Origin: Entamoeba histolytica HM-1:IMSS
Lineage: Eukaryota > Evosea > Mastigamoebida > Endamoebidae
NCBI RefSeq assembly: GCF_000208925.1
Contig: NW_001914952.1
Location: 1 to 54,996 of the forward strand
Length of the DNA: 54,996 nt
Direction of reading: 5' to 3'
Shown here: positions 1-11,140 of the stretch, piece by piece
Layout: every line of letters begins with the position of its first letter
Numbering within the stretch: the first letter of the stretch is position 1
Translations under genes and position numbers: made by a program
Notes under the pieces: model-generated
Databases searched by the model: none
What the model was told of the DNA's origin: nothing
Seen by the model: only the letters and a program-made list of their open reading frames with translations

Positions 1-871
1 TTCTTATTAAATTACTTCATCATAATAATTATTATTTGATTTTTCATTATTTGATATTGTATTAATGTTTGTGTGTTGTTTCTGATTTTCATTATTCATT
101 TCTCATTCATTTTCATTTAATAAAATAGAAGAATAAAAATAATGAAAGAAGATAAATAAAATAAGAATAAAATAAGATAAAATCAATGATATTGTTATTA
201 TATTATTATGTTATTTTAGTTTTGATTTTATATTTATTATTTTTATCTTTTATAATCATCATTCATTTCTTCTTTTTGTCATTTCCTCTTTTCTAAACAT
301 CACTCAATTTATTCTATTTCTTTCCATTTCATTCCATTTTCTTTATTCTTGTTGTTATTTTATTTAGTTCATCTTTTATCATTTATCATTTCTTGTTTGT
401 TTTTGTTTGTTGTATATTTTATTCTTATTATTTATTTCATGTTTATTCTTATTTATCTTTCTTATTATGTTTTGATTATTATTGTTTAAATAGAAAATAA
501 GAAGAAGAATAAAATAAAGAATAAGAAATAATAACATAAATATGTTGATGTATTTTATCATTTCTTTATTTGTTTCTTATTTCTATTATCTTATTCATTT
601 GATTCATAATGAATTAATTCAATGAAATAATACAAATAAATTGTTTATTTATTTTATCTTATTTCTCTTTTATTCTTATTTCTTTTCTTATTTAATAAAA
701 AACACATTGAGTGTGAATATTTCAAATGAAATAAAATAAATCAACATTGAATTATGTCAATTTTTAATTCACCATTTCATTCATTGGCAGATGAATGAAA
801 TGAAATGTTCATATTCTTCATTGATTTGTTTTTATTCTTTTTTAGTTCATTTTCAATTAATCAAGATTGAA
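1..871. other. AT-rich gene-free left end
   Basis: The stretch is made of A/T homopolymer-like runs and simple CATT/ATTC-type words. The only ORFs are short, low-complexity and on both strands, so I see no gene, RNA gene or recognisable repeat. It lies 3' of the minus-strand TLDc gene. Confidence 0.6.
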
Positions 872-1909
872 TCATTTCATTTTAATTACTATGATTCGTT
901 CCGGTGTGAACCGCTTTGGATGTTCTTTTCCACAAAGTGCGTTTCTTATTCCTTTATATTCAAATGAAGATTGTTTACAATGTGATTCTGTTTTATAATT
1001 TTCTTTATAAACACGAATATCCCATCCACATACAATTTCAAGTCCAAACACAAATATTCCATATCCAAATGAAAACAAACAATCATGTGATTGATTATAT
1101 AATATAAATGCATTTCGTGGTTCTTTAATATCAAATTTCATCATTCTTTCCATTCTTCCATTTGATTCTAATGAAAATAAAAATGAGTTTGAATCATTTA
1201 TATCATCATCAACTTCGTCAATTTTAGAATTAACATATCCTCCAAATTTATTTCCATCTGAATCTTCAATAATAATTATTATATGTTGTTTATTCATTAT
1301 TCTTTCTCCAAATACTGATGTATTTTTATTCCAATTATCTTTAGATGAATCAAATAGTATATTTCCTATTTTTCTTTCTGTCCATTCTTCTATTTGTTTG
1401 ATTATTTCTTTTCTTCTTTTTCTTTCTATATAATCAGTATATTGCTTTTTCCATTCTTCTTTCTTCTTATTAAATTCTGAGGTGATTGTATCTGTTTCTT
1501 CAGTTCTTCTGAATAGTTTGTCTTTCATTATCATTTCTTCAATTGAAATGATTTTATCTATTAGTTCATTCCGTGTTTTACTTAGTGTTTCTTCATCATT
1601 ATTACATTCTTCTATGATTCTTGACATTTTATTCTTCATTATTTCTATTTGGTTGATTGTTTCTTGACTTTTCTCTATCACTATTTTTCTTCTTCTTTCT
1701 GTTTCATCAAACCTATCAAATATTCCTTCTCCCCTTTTAATTGCTTCTGAATATGCTTCATTTGGTTTTATTCTAAATACTTCATTTTTAATACTTCCTA
1801 TATAATATTGATACTTCTTAGTAGTATCATCAATTGATTGTTGAATGTTTGGAAGTGTTTCTACTACTTCTTTAATTAATTGATTATTCTTGTTTATTAA
1901 CTCTTCCAT
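872..1909 (-). CDS. TLDc-domain protein with N-terminal coiled coil
   Basis: 345 residues, ATG at 1909. Residues about 1-180 are charged and helical (coiled-coil-like, rich in E/K/R). From about 180 the protein matches the TLDc fold: a start near NILFDSSKDNW, the strand IIIIIEDSDGNKFGGYVN (the usual F-G-G-Y strand), FLFSLESNGR (the TLDc FLFSL strand), then FSFGYGIFVFGLEIV and a final strand IIVIK. TLDc proteins in other eukaryotes act in oxidation resistance and V-ATPase regulation; Entamoeba is known to carry several coiled-coil/TLDc proteins. The exact role here is unknown. A GAAC-like and a TATA-like motif lie 23-49 nt upstream of the start. It stands alone, flanked by AT-rich spacers. Confidence 0.85.
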   Translation of the reverse strand: MEELINKNNQLIKEVVETLPNIQQSIDDTTKKYQYYIGSIKNEVFRIKPNEAYSEAIKRGEGIFDRFDETERRRKIVIEKSQETINQIEIMKNKMSRIIEECNNDEETLSKTRNELIDKIISIEEMIMKDKLFRRTEETDTITSEFNKKKEEWKKQYTDYIERKRRKEIIKQIEEWTERKIGNILFDSSKDNWNKNTSVFGERIMNKQHIIIIIEDSDGNKFGGYVNSKIDEVDDDINDSNSFLFSLESNGRMERMMKFDIKEPRNAFILYNQSHDCLFSFGYGIFVFGLEIVCGWDIRVYKENYKTESHCKQSSFEYKGIRNALCGKEHPKRFTPERIIVIKMK

Positions 1910-1931
1910 TTTAATTTAATTTGATGTTTAT

Positions 1932-1958
1932 AAGTTCAAAATATGAATGTTTAAATAG
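1932..1958 (-). promoter_or_regulatory. Candidate core promoter of the TLDc gene
   Basis: Read on the minus strand, CTATTTAAAC (1958-1949) resembles the Entamoeba TATA-like box GTATTTAAA, and TTTTGAACTT (1941-1932) resembles the GAAC element. The order and spacing ahead of the ATG at 1909 fit the known Entamoeba core promoter. Not experimentally supported here. Confidence 0.5.
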
Positions 1959-4413
1959 TTAATACACGTTATTAACAAATTAAGTCAATTATTATTTTCA
2001 CCAGTTTACTTTAAACATCATTTATTTTTATCATTTTTACAATAACAATAAATATATAATAATATTAATAATATAATAATAATAAAATTATAATATTATT
2101 ATTTTCTATAATTAGTTTATTTTTAGTATTTTTTCATTTTTTTTAGAAATAACAAAAATATTGAAGAAAAGAAAATTCAATTCTGTTTTAGTTTTATTAT
2201 TTCATGTTTTTGTGATTTGAATTTTCATGTTTTATCAACAATTAATTCTAACAAATTAAATTAATAAAGATAATAAATGATAAACAAAAATAAGATAATA
2301 AAATAAGAATAAGAAAGAAAAGAGAATAGAAATGAAATAAATATTATAAATACACAAGGAATAAAAGAATCGAATGAATAAAAATCAAATTAAATGATAA
2401 ACCTATATTAAATAACATATTAGAAGAAATAATCATTATTTAAATAATAAAATACTTAATATGATAAAATATCAATGTTGTTAATAATTTCTTTTTGTTT
2501 ATTGAAGATGAAATAATAAATAATTTAATCATATTTCATTCTTTTATTTTGATTAGTTAACAACATTATTATCATTCATTCTAATTGATAATCTATGAAT
2601 AAAAATATAATCAATGTCACTAAATAAAAATAAATAATTGTTTTAATGGAAATAAAAAATTATAATAATAAATATATTTCAAAAATTATGTAAAATGATT
2701 TATTCATTTTTTATTCAACCATAATATTACAAATTTATTTTTGTTTTAATGATGTTTGTATTTCAAACCAATAATAAAAACATCACGTTATGTTATATTA
2801 TCAATAAATTTATTCATTTATTTTTAAATATTTTTTATTTCCTTTATTTCAAAAAATACATTTTTAATGTAACATTAAATAAAAACAATATTAATAAAAT
2901 TATCTTAAAATGAAATAATTAACATAATGGTTATGTGAAATTCGATAAAATATTTTATTTTTAAAGTTATTTTGTTGTTTTTTTTTCGTTTAAATAAAAT
3001 ACAATATGATGAAAATTTAAAAAAAAATGAAGTTATTTATTTCAAATGAATATGAAATGGTTTTAATAATAAATAACTTCAATTCATCAAATTGATAAAT
3101 AATTGACATGTTTAATTATTATTTAAAACGACTATCAATTAACAACAATCAATGAATATTAAATAAATTAAATTACTTATCCTTTGAAATATAATTGATG
3201 AAAAGTACATTTTGTAAATTCAAAATGAAGAAGAATGTTTTCAATGAAACATAATGAACATAATGAGAAAGTGATAAATGAGATATATTTGTTATTAATA
3301 CATCTGTATTACAAGACACGGAAAGAATGAAAAGAATGTATATGAATAAATGGTTGATTATATTAAAAAAGAATAAAAAGAACTTTAAATAATTAGTATT
3401 GTTTTGAATTTCAACCAGAATTTACACAAAATAATAAAACAATGAATAAAATGATATTGAATATTTTTCCAATACTAGACATTCAGAGACATGTTTGTAT
3501 CGTGTTGATTAAATGTTATTATTCTATTTATAAAAAAGTTCTTAAAGAAAAGAAATAAATAAAAGTAGATGAATATCAACAAAAAAATGTTGAATTTTTA
3601 ATGGAATAACTGGAAAATATTCATTTTCTAATGTGTTTTGTTGATTCAAAAGATTCATCTTGTTATGATAATAGACAAAGATAAAATGGAATTGTAAGGA
3701 TGATGACAATGATAAGATTGTTAACATCAAATAATGTAGAATAAATGAAAAAGAGGTATTGGTTATCATACTATTAATGAAGAAAAAGATAAAAAAAGTA
3801 CAAAACGTTAAACAAGAAAAGAATAATCAAATAAAGAAATTGCAAAGAAATAAAAGAATACAGTACATAGAAGAAATTAATTATAATAAATGAGAAATTG
3901 AAAGAACTGAAACTAAATAAATTATTCTTCATAAAAAAATCAACAGGAAGAAGAATAAGAAAGAAATAAAAGAAATAAATAGAAAACAAAATTATCAAAA
4001 TGTTTGTGTTTGTAAAAGAAGATATTAAATTTATTGACTAAGAAAAACTAGAAAATAATTTGTCAGTACTATTCATCATAAAAAAGAAATAATTAAAAAG
4101 ATAATAAATATGTATAATGATAAAACATCATCTAAAGACGATATGATTCCATTTCTACTGTATATTTAATGATGTAATTTAAAAACATTAAATAAATTAA
4201 ATGAATTTTTATTTAAATTTCTTTTCAATAATTTAATATAAAATATGATTGTTTATGTTTTAAATAAACAATCATAATTTAAATAAAATGAATAATAAAT
4301 GAAATAATTAATTAATATAATAAATATGAATGTTAAATAATATTTTATTCAATGAAATATTAATTAGTTATCATTATTTTTATTTCATTTTATTTAAATT
4401 GAATTATTCGAGA
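1959..4413. other. 2.4 kb AT-rich spacer
   Basis: No intact ORF and no RNA gene seen. Most is A/T-only low complexity. The part from about 3540 to 4020 is less A/T-uniform and reads as broken coding-like text (listed separately). The spacer ends where LINE-like sequence begins at the GATC at 4414. Confidence 0.55.
3540..4020 (+). pseudogene. Possible decayed coding stretch, unidentified
   Basis: The plus strand gives short Lys/Glu/Asn-rich peptide segments that switch frame and are broken by many stops. The text is less homopolymeric than its flanks. No motif is recognisable, so family and even coding origin are uncertain. It could be an old retroelement or gene remnant. Confidence 0.2.
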
Positions 4414-4759
4414 GATCCTTTTCCAATGCAGGATATACAATAAATTTTATTGCCATTGTTATGGAATAATGCCTTGACGTCTTGTAAATAAAATTAAACA
4501 AAACATAGAAATACAAGGTTAAATACCAATAACAACTATAAAAGATATTACAACAACAAAAGATATTACGATTATGATAAAAGAAATACCAAGAGAAAAG
4601 GGGTTAAAAACAACAAAGACAAAGAAAAACGAATAAGGAACAGAGTAGATACTGGAATAATAATGAACATACAAACAATAGACATAGATAGTTAACAATA
4701 AAAGAGATACATGAAAGAATAAAAGGAATAACAAGCAGATGGGGAAAAGGAGAATACAA

Positions 4760-5822
4760 ATAAATACTTAAAAAAATATGAAGGTAAAAGGAAAAGATGG
4801 TATGATATCCTTCAAGAAGTATATGCAATTAGAAAGAAAAAGAGAATTGAAAAAATGCAAGAAAAATTTAAGGAAAGAACAAAAGGATGGAAAGAAGAAG
4901 ACATCCAAGCGATTGAAACAGAAATCAAAAGTAGAAATCCAATCAAAGAATTACAAGAAAGATGTAAAATGGCTAAAATAATAAATGAAACAGAAAAAGA
5001 AAGAAAAACACAAGAAGAAAACAAAGAAGAAACAAAGAATGAAGAAGAAAATTATAAAGAAAAAGAAGAAATTAAAATGCTACAAAACCAGATTAAAAGA
5101 TTAGAAGAAGAAATTAAAGAATATCAAGCAAAAAGAATGGAAGAAGACCAAACCATCTCAGAAGAAATGATAGAAAAAGCAAAAGAAAAAGTCAGAAAAG
5201 AATTTAAGAAAGAAATAGAAAATAAGAAAAGAGAAATCAAGAAGGTGCAAACAATTTATAATGAAAAGAAGAAAGAAAATGAAAAACTAACAGAAGAAAA
5301 TATAAAATCACAAGGTGAAATAAATGAGATAGAAGGAAGGAAAATCATGGAAATGAATAACAAAGGTGAAATACTGGAGAAGAAGAATAGTATGTTAGAG
5401 AAAAAAGCTGAAGCACTAGAGAAGAAGTTGAGGAGTTGAAAAATGAATTAAGAGATAAAGAAAAACAAATCTCTGAAATTCAACAAGCAGCAATAATAAG
5501 TCATGAGGTTGCAGAAAGAACAAGAGAAGAATTAGACAACACACAAAAAGAAAATGAGACACAAAAATAAATAATATCAAAACAACAAGATAAGAATGAA
5601 AATTTTATCTCACAGAAGGAACTAGAGAAGAAGAAAACGATGACACTTGTGATAAATACACAACCAGTACTGAGGAAAACATCATCAGAAACAATGGAGA
5701 TGAACGAAACTACTCCTATGAAAAAGACAGTAGTGGAAATCGAAGAGAAAAGCACTGATTGTCAAAAAAAAGAGATGATAGTCAGACAAGAAATACAACA
5801 TAAGAAAGAAATAGAATTTTAA
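4760..5822 (+). pseudogene. LINE ORF1 remnant (coiled-coil protein)
   Basis: The longest open piece (4855-5439) is extremely E/K-rich with heptad-like spacing (for example KEEIKMLQNQIKRLEEEIKE), typical of a coiled coil. It continues in another frame after about 5420 (EEVEELKNELRDKEKQISEI) and again to 5822, so at least one frameshift breaks it. Upstream, the segment KYEGKRKRWYDIL near 4778 is also present in the 5' fragment at 54108-54150, which ties it to the same family. ORF1 proteins of these LINEs are thought to bind RNA. No product is expected now. Confidence 0.7.
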
Positions 5823-5874
5823 ATGAAGTATTGTATTGTTTTGCAATTAATTGATTAAATAAAAATTATATAAG

Positions 5875-8552
5875 AAATTAAGAAATGAACAAATAGAAAG
5901 CATTATAAAAGCAATAAACATCAATGTCAATAATGAAAAAGAATATATTAAATATATTAAAATATCACATAAAATAAAAGAAAATACTAAACAATACATT
6001 AAAGTGAAAATAAATGATATAATAGAAGGAAGAGTAGAGTGTAATTCAATAATAAAAAATATCATATTAAAGAATAACTCTACTGAAATTGATGAAGAAT
6101 ACTTTAACATTCTCATCAATAAAATGAAAGAAATGAAAATAGAAAAATGTTCAAACATTAATTACTATATTCAATGAAAAGAAGCTGACCGATTAATAAT
6201 GGAAATTAATAATAGATGGATAATGTCAGGAAGCAGAATACAGGATCTGCAAGATGATATGAAGAAGATTTCAATGATTATGCACCTTTATCTCCAAAAT
6301 AAAATAATAGGAGACAAATTTGATGAAATAAAAGAAATCCTAAAGAAAATCAATAGACTAGAAGATTTGGTTAAGGGAAGGAAATGGTACAGAATAAAGT
6401 GCATCATGAAATTAAAAGAACATGATGAAGAAGGAATAAAAGTTAAAGCACTAGAAAGAATAAAGTACCTAAAATATATGATGACAATGATCAAAGAAAG
6501 AATTAAATTTAATAAGGAAGAAATAATCAGAATCAATACAAATAAAATCATGTTTGATTCTAATAAGAAAATTAGAATAAGGAAGAAACAACAAATGAAA
6601 TATACGCAAATAACAATATTACTTTAGAATATTGGAAATGTTATATGAAACACAGGTGATATTAAATAAAGATAATTGGAAAATAAAACAAATCACCTCG
6701 TGGAATGAAAGATATAGAAATTATGATAATGTCATAATAACAATAAATGAATTAAATTTAAGTATAATGAGAATAAGTAACTGGAAAGCACAATGAATAG
6801 ACACTATATATGGGTATTATTGGAAAAGGATGTCATCATCAAGAGAAGCCATTCTCAATATCTTTAATGAATGGTTGAACTTCAATCAAAACATCCCATT
6901 AGACATGGTAAGTGGATGAACTTTATTAATCCACAAAGGAGGTGATATGAACGATGTCACTAATTATCGTCATATCAGTTGTACAAATGTAATTATGAAA
7001 GTATTTACCTCCATATTAAAAGAAAAGATTCACAGAAGACTTAACATAAATAATAAATCATTTAAAACTTGTAGGAATCAATTGTGGTGTAAGTTGCAAT
7101 CTCTTGCTGCTAAAGAATGAATAATAATTAGTTATATATTAAAGCAGCAGAAAGAAGAAAAATAAACAAAATATGTGGAGTCATATTATGACATTAAGAA
7201 AACATATGACACAGTAAACCATGAATGAGTAATTGAATCATTAAAATATTTTAATTGTGAGGGAGTCATCATTGACATTATTGAAAGTATGATGACTAGA
7301 TGAAAGATATTCATCGGCTATAAATTTAATGAATATCCATAATGATTAAATTAAATAGAGGAATTTTACAAGGCGATTCCTTATCAAATCTACTCTTCAT
7401 CATTCAGATGAATGTATTTTCTCAAATCATCGAAGAGAAATTCCCAAAAGCAAATCACAACTTATATATGGATAATTTGAGAATAATGACAGAAAGTAGT
7501 GAAGAAATGTGAATAATCCACAATGAAATTAAAGAAATAATAAGTTACATATTGAAATGAATGAGAAAAGTCAGGAATGGTATTAAAAAACATTAAGGAA
7601 ATACCAAATGGAATGCAAAACATCCCAGTCATTGAAGGTGATGACTTGTATAAATACTTAGGAATATGGCAGTCCGACGAAATTGATGACACCTTCAATT
7701 GTAAAACCATCAAAGAAAAAATGATGAAAAAGATGGAAGAAATAAACAGTGATGAAAGTAGTAATAGAAGATATATTACTAGAATAAACACAGAAGTAAT
7801 CAATATCTTCAGACATTCAGTATCAGTTGTAAATTGGAAAGGTAACTTAGATAAAATTGATTTGGAGATAAGAAAATACTTAAGAAAGGCAAAATACAAT
7901 GGTGAAACTCCAAAGATCGATTGTATGTTATTATAGAAGAAATGAATGATTAATAAACATAAATGAAGAATATGTTAATGAAATAATTAGAACAGGAATG
8001 TACTACTGTACCAGAGAAAGTGAAATAGGAAATAACATATTAGATAGATGGTACAATAAGAAGGGAATATGGAATAGAATTAAAAACATTAATTCATAAA
8101 ATAAATGAAACAAAAATAGAAGAAATAATAAATGAATTTATTGAAAAGAAAAAAGAAAAAGAAGTAGTAGTAGAAATAAAAAAATTATTGACAAATACAT
8201 CAAAATATGGAAGTGTCATCAAATTAGTGGACACTTCAGAAGATGGTTCGAGTCAAAAGGAGTAGATAAAACTACTACAGTGAAAGCATGGAAGTCCATC
8301 AATATTAAGAAAAATTCATTTCTTCAATTAACTAAAATGCAAGATGGAGCAATATTTTGTGGGTATAGAAAAGCAAAAATAATGAAAAATGAAAGATTGA
8401 AATACTGCCCACTTTGTAAAGACAAGACAGTAACAGTAGAACACATTCTACTATCTTGTATTTATCATAATAAATCACAAATGGAAAAACATGACAATAT
8501 ATGCATTATTATATTGATTAATAAGAAAATATACAGGAAATATTCAATATAA
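5875..8552 (+). pseudogene. LINE ORF2 remnant: reverse transcriptase and zinc finger
   Basis: Reverse transcriptase blocks can be followed across frames: HKGGDMNDVTNYRHIS (about 6934-6981), YYDIKKTYDTVNHE (about 7186-7227), GILQGDSLSNLLF (about 7360-7398) and the catalytic box YMDN at 7465-7476, where the family norm is YxDD. A zinc finger C-x2-C-x8-H-x4-C lies at 8406-8459. Breaks include a frameshift near 7340-7360, others near 6600, 7560 and 7935, and in-frame stops at 6175, 6794, 6917, 7118, 7163, 7226, 7301, 7510 and 7558. All but 7163 are TGA. The nuclease domain present in the copy at 46.8 kb is absent. Confidence 0.85.
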
Positions 8553-8867
8553 AAAACTCCCATATGAAACAATGTTCCAATATAAAGACATCATGATGAT
8601 ATGAAACGAATAAATAATGCATAAATACGGCAATTAATGAATATAGAAATTAAAATAGCAAGAAAGAATGGATATGTGTTAGTAGAATTAATATTAAAAT
8701 ATCTACTTTTTTATTGGAACTTTTTTGTTTTTTTTGAGTTTTTATTTTTTATGAAGAAAATCAATAAATAATAAAATTATGTTTTTTAGTCACGCAAATG
8801 AAAGTAGTAAAAAAATTCTGGGTATTTAAAGAATGTTTCAGTTATTATTATTTTTGTTTGTTTATAA

Positions 8868-9488
8868 AAACTTCATGAAGTATTATATCATGAGACAATA
8901 TCACCAGTATTATCATATTTTGATATTACTCCAAACTCTATTATTGTAGAATCAGGAACAGGGTCTGGATGTTTATCAGCAGCATTTGGGTCACGTTTAC
9001 AATTTGGGAATGAACAAGGTAAAGGACATTTATATACATTTGAATTTCATGAACAACGAAAGATTAAAGCAGAGGAAGACTTTAAAATGCTTGGTCTTGA
9101 CAAAGTTATTACAGTTGTATTACGTGATGTTGTACAAAATGGATTTCTTGTTGAAGGGTTATTGCATGAGCAAGAAGCAGATTGTGTGTTTTTAGATTTG
9201 CCAAATGTATATGAAGCAATTACACATGCATATAATATACTCAGAGTTGGAGGTAAAATTTGTTGTTTCTGTCCATGTATTGAACAAATACAAAAGTCAT
9301 GCCAAGAACTTAGAAAAGATGGTCGGTTCACCAATTTATTAACAAAAGAAAATGTTATTAGACCATATTCAATTAAAGGAGTTGGAAAAAGAAGTGATGA
9401 TTGTATGTCGAGTGAAATATTGTGTTGTCCAACAAAAACAATTAAAGGACATGTTGGATATGTAACATTTGCTATTAAGGCTAAGTGA
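8868..9488 (+). pseudogene. TRM61: 5'-truncated tRNA (adenine-58-N1) methyltransferase catalytic subunit
   Basis: The frame is open from just after the TAA at 8865 to the stop at 9488 (206 codons) but has no ATG until 9087. It contains the SAM-binding motif VESGTGSG (8946-8969), FEFHEQR, the segment DVVQNGF, VFLDLPNVYEAI (motif around the catalytic Asp), CFCPCIEQIQ and a C-terminal GHVGYVTFAIKAK. All are hallmarks of Trm61/TRMT61A, which with Trm6 makes m1A58 in tRNA. The N-terminal third (about 75-80 residues, ending in the usual LPHRTQ region) is missing, and no in-frame upstream exon or acceptor site lies before 8868. The loss sits 227 nt from the broken LINE end. A shorter product from 9087 would lack the SAM motif. 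Confidence 0.85.
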
Positions 9489-9576
9489 TTAATTTTTCTG
9501 AAGAATTTGAAAATGAAGTTCAATTAAAAGAAATAAACAAACATCTCATTTTCTATATTTTCTTCTAACTAATTAG

Positions 9577-10998
9577 ATGAGCAATAAACCTATTATAAAA
9601 AATAGAGAATTTGCTGAAATTCAAATTACAGCAGAACAACTGATCAGAGAAGCAAGAGACAATCAAACACCTTCTTATACACGACCTAAAATGACAATTC
9701 ATGATGAAGAAGAATTACAAGCGTATAGATTAACTAAAAGAAAAGAATTTGAACAAGGTGTTACTAAAGAACGACAAAATCCAAAAAGATGGACAAGATA
9801 TGCATTTTGGGAAGAAGAACAAGGAGAATATGTAAGAGCACGTTCAATATTTGAAAGAGCATTAGAACAAGATTACACCATAGCAGATACATGGATGAAA
9901 TATGTTGATTTTGAATTAAGAAATAACCAAGTAAATAAAGCAAGAAATATATTAGAAAGAGCAACGAGTTTATTGCCAATGGTTTATAAACTTTGGTTTA
10001 AATATGTTAGACTTGAAGAAACAGTTGAGAATTTTGATCATTGTAAAGAAGTGTTTGAAAAATGGATGACATTTAAACCAGGAGAATATCCATGGCTTGC
10101 TTATATTAAATTTGAAATAAGAATAGGAGAAATTAAAGTAGCAAAAGAATTATTTGAACAAGCAAATCAACAACTTCATTGTGAAGAAATATATAAAGAA
10201 TGGGTTGAATTTGAAAAAAGATTTGGAACAGTAGAAAGTACAAGAGAGTTATTTAATAAAATGGCAAAAGATATAGAAGTTTGTCAAAATTCATATTATC
10301 AAATGTTTGCAGAATTTGAATTAAGTCAAGGAGAAATAGAACGAGCAAGACAAATTTATTTATTTGGAATTGATCATAGTAAAGAAGAAAATAAAAGAAT
10401 ATTACTTAATAATTATGTAAAATTTGAAAAGATAAATGGAGAAATGAAAGATGTTGATAATGCAATTTGGAAAAAAAGAAGATTTGAATATGAACAAAAA
10501 ATTCAAGAAAATCCATTTGATTATGATACTTGGTATGATTATATTCAAATGGAAATGAATGAAATTGAATCAGAAGAAACAACAACAATGCTTTATGAAA
10601 GAATTATAAGTCAAACTCCACAAGAAATAACTAAAGAAAAATGGACACGATATATTGAATTTTGGGTATTATATGCACGATATGAAGAAAAGTTACAACA
10701 CTACGAAAATGCATTTGATATATTTTCAAGAACAATAAAAATTATTCCACATAAATATTTTACATTCAAAAAGGTATGGAGAGCATATGCAAATTATGCT
10801 AGAAGAAGAAAAAACATCCCATTAGTTAGAAAAATTTATGGTGCTGCTATTGGGTGGTGTCATAAAGATGATATTTTTAAAGACTATATTGAATTTGAAA
10901 CAGAGAATGGAGAACAAGAACGAATTCATAAAATTCAAGCTAAATGGAATGAATTTAAACCAAAAGAAATAAAACAAGAAGAAGTCAATAATGAATAA
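9577..10998 (+). CDS. CLF1: Crooked-neck/Clf1 (Syf3) HAT-repeat splicing factor
   Basis: 473 residues, start ATG 9577. The N-terminus KNREFAEIQITAEQLIREA is the conserved opening of Clf1/CRNKL1. It is followed by tandem HAT repeats: PKRWTRYAFWEEEQGEY, ADTWMKYVDFELRNNQV, YKLWFKYVRLEE, YPWLAYIKFEIRIGE, and so on to HKYFTFKKVWRAYANYARR. Clf1 is a scaffold of the Prp19-associated (NTC) part of the spliceosome, in the nucleus. The family is usually near 690 residues with about 15-16 HAT repeats; this one stops about four repeats early, with a Lys/Glu-rich tail. That could be natural shortening in Entamoeba or a lost end; no splice donor was seen near the stop. Confidence 0.9.
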   Translation: MSNKPIIKNREFAEIQITAEQLIREARDNQTPSYTRPKMTIHDEEELQAYRLTKRKEFEQGVTKERQNPKRWTRYAFWEEEQGEYVRARSIFERALEQDYTIADTWMKYVDFELRNNQVNKARNILERATSLLPMVYKLWFKYVRLEETVENFDHCKEVFEKWMTFKPGEYPWLAYIKFEIRIGEIKVAKELFEQANQQLHCEEIYKEWVEFEKRFGTVESTRELFNKMAKDIEVCQNSYYQMFAEFELSQGEIERARQIYLFGIDHSKEENKRILLNNYVKFEKINGEMKDVDNAIWKKRRFEYEQKIQENPFDYDTWYDYIQMEMNEIESEETTTMLYERIISQTPQEITKEKWTRYIEFWVLYARYEEKLQHYENAFDIFSRTIKIIPHKYFTFKKVWRAYANYARRRKNIPLVRKIYGAAIGWCHKDDIFKDYIEFETENGEQERIHKIQAKWNEFKPKEIKQEEVNNE

Positions 10999-11104
10999 GA
11001 TAAAATTAATGTAAATGAATTTTATGGTAATGATAAACTTAAATTAATTGAGGTATTATTGTATAATGAATTATTGTTTGTTAAATCAAGTTTTAAACTA
11101 AAGA

Positions 11105-11111
11105 GAACTAG
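11105..11111 (+). promoter_or_regulatory. GAAC-type element upstream of RFC3
   Basis: GAACTAG, 30 nt upstream of the ATG at 11141. It resembles the Entamoeba GAAC core-promoter element. Confidence 0.3.
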
Positions 11112-11140
11112 TTAATATCAATTGAGTTTGTTTGTAACAA

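Larger units (their letters stand above)
4414..8640 (+). mobile_element. Dead, 3'-truncated EhLINE-type non-LTR retrotransposon (R4 clade)
   Basis: About 4.2 kb. The 5' end starts at GATC followed by CTTTTCCAATGCAGGA, a string repeated at the other LINE 5' end at 53755. The order is: 5' region, coiled-coil ORF1 remnant (4760-5822), then ORF2 with reverse transcriptase motifs and a CxxC...HxxxxC zinc finger (5875-8552). Similarity to the second copy (46088-47244) stops near 8640, before the nuclease motif and the 3' tail, so the 3' end is missing. The element carries several frameshifts and in-frame stops and cannot move by itself. A 5' target-site copy cannot be tested because the 3' junction is lost. 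Confidence 0.85.

Noticed and set aside
379..561. 60-codon minus-strand ORF
   Set aside because: Asn/Lys/Ile low complexity in A/T-rich DNA with no motif; chance open frame.
5875..7560. Alternative genetic code with TGA as Trp
   Set aside because: Host genes here use TGA as a true stop (RFC3 exon 2), and the element also has frameshifts, so decay explains it better.
8240..8265. tRNA T-loop-like GGTTCGAGTC
   Set aside because: No acceptor or anticodon stem around it; lies inside LINE ORF2.
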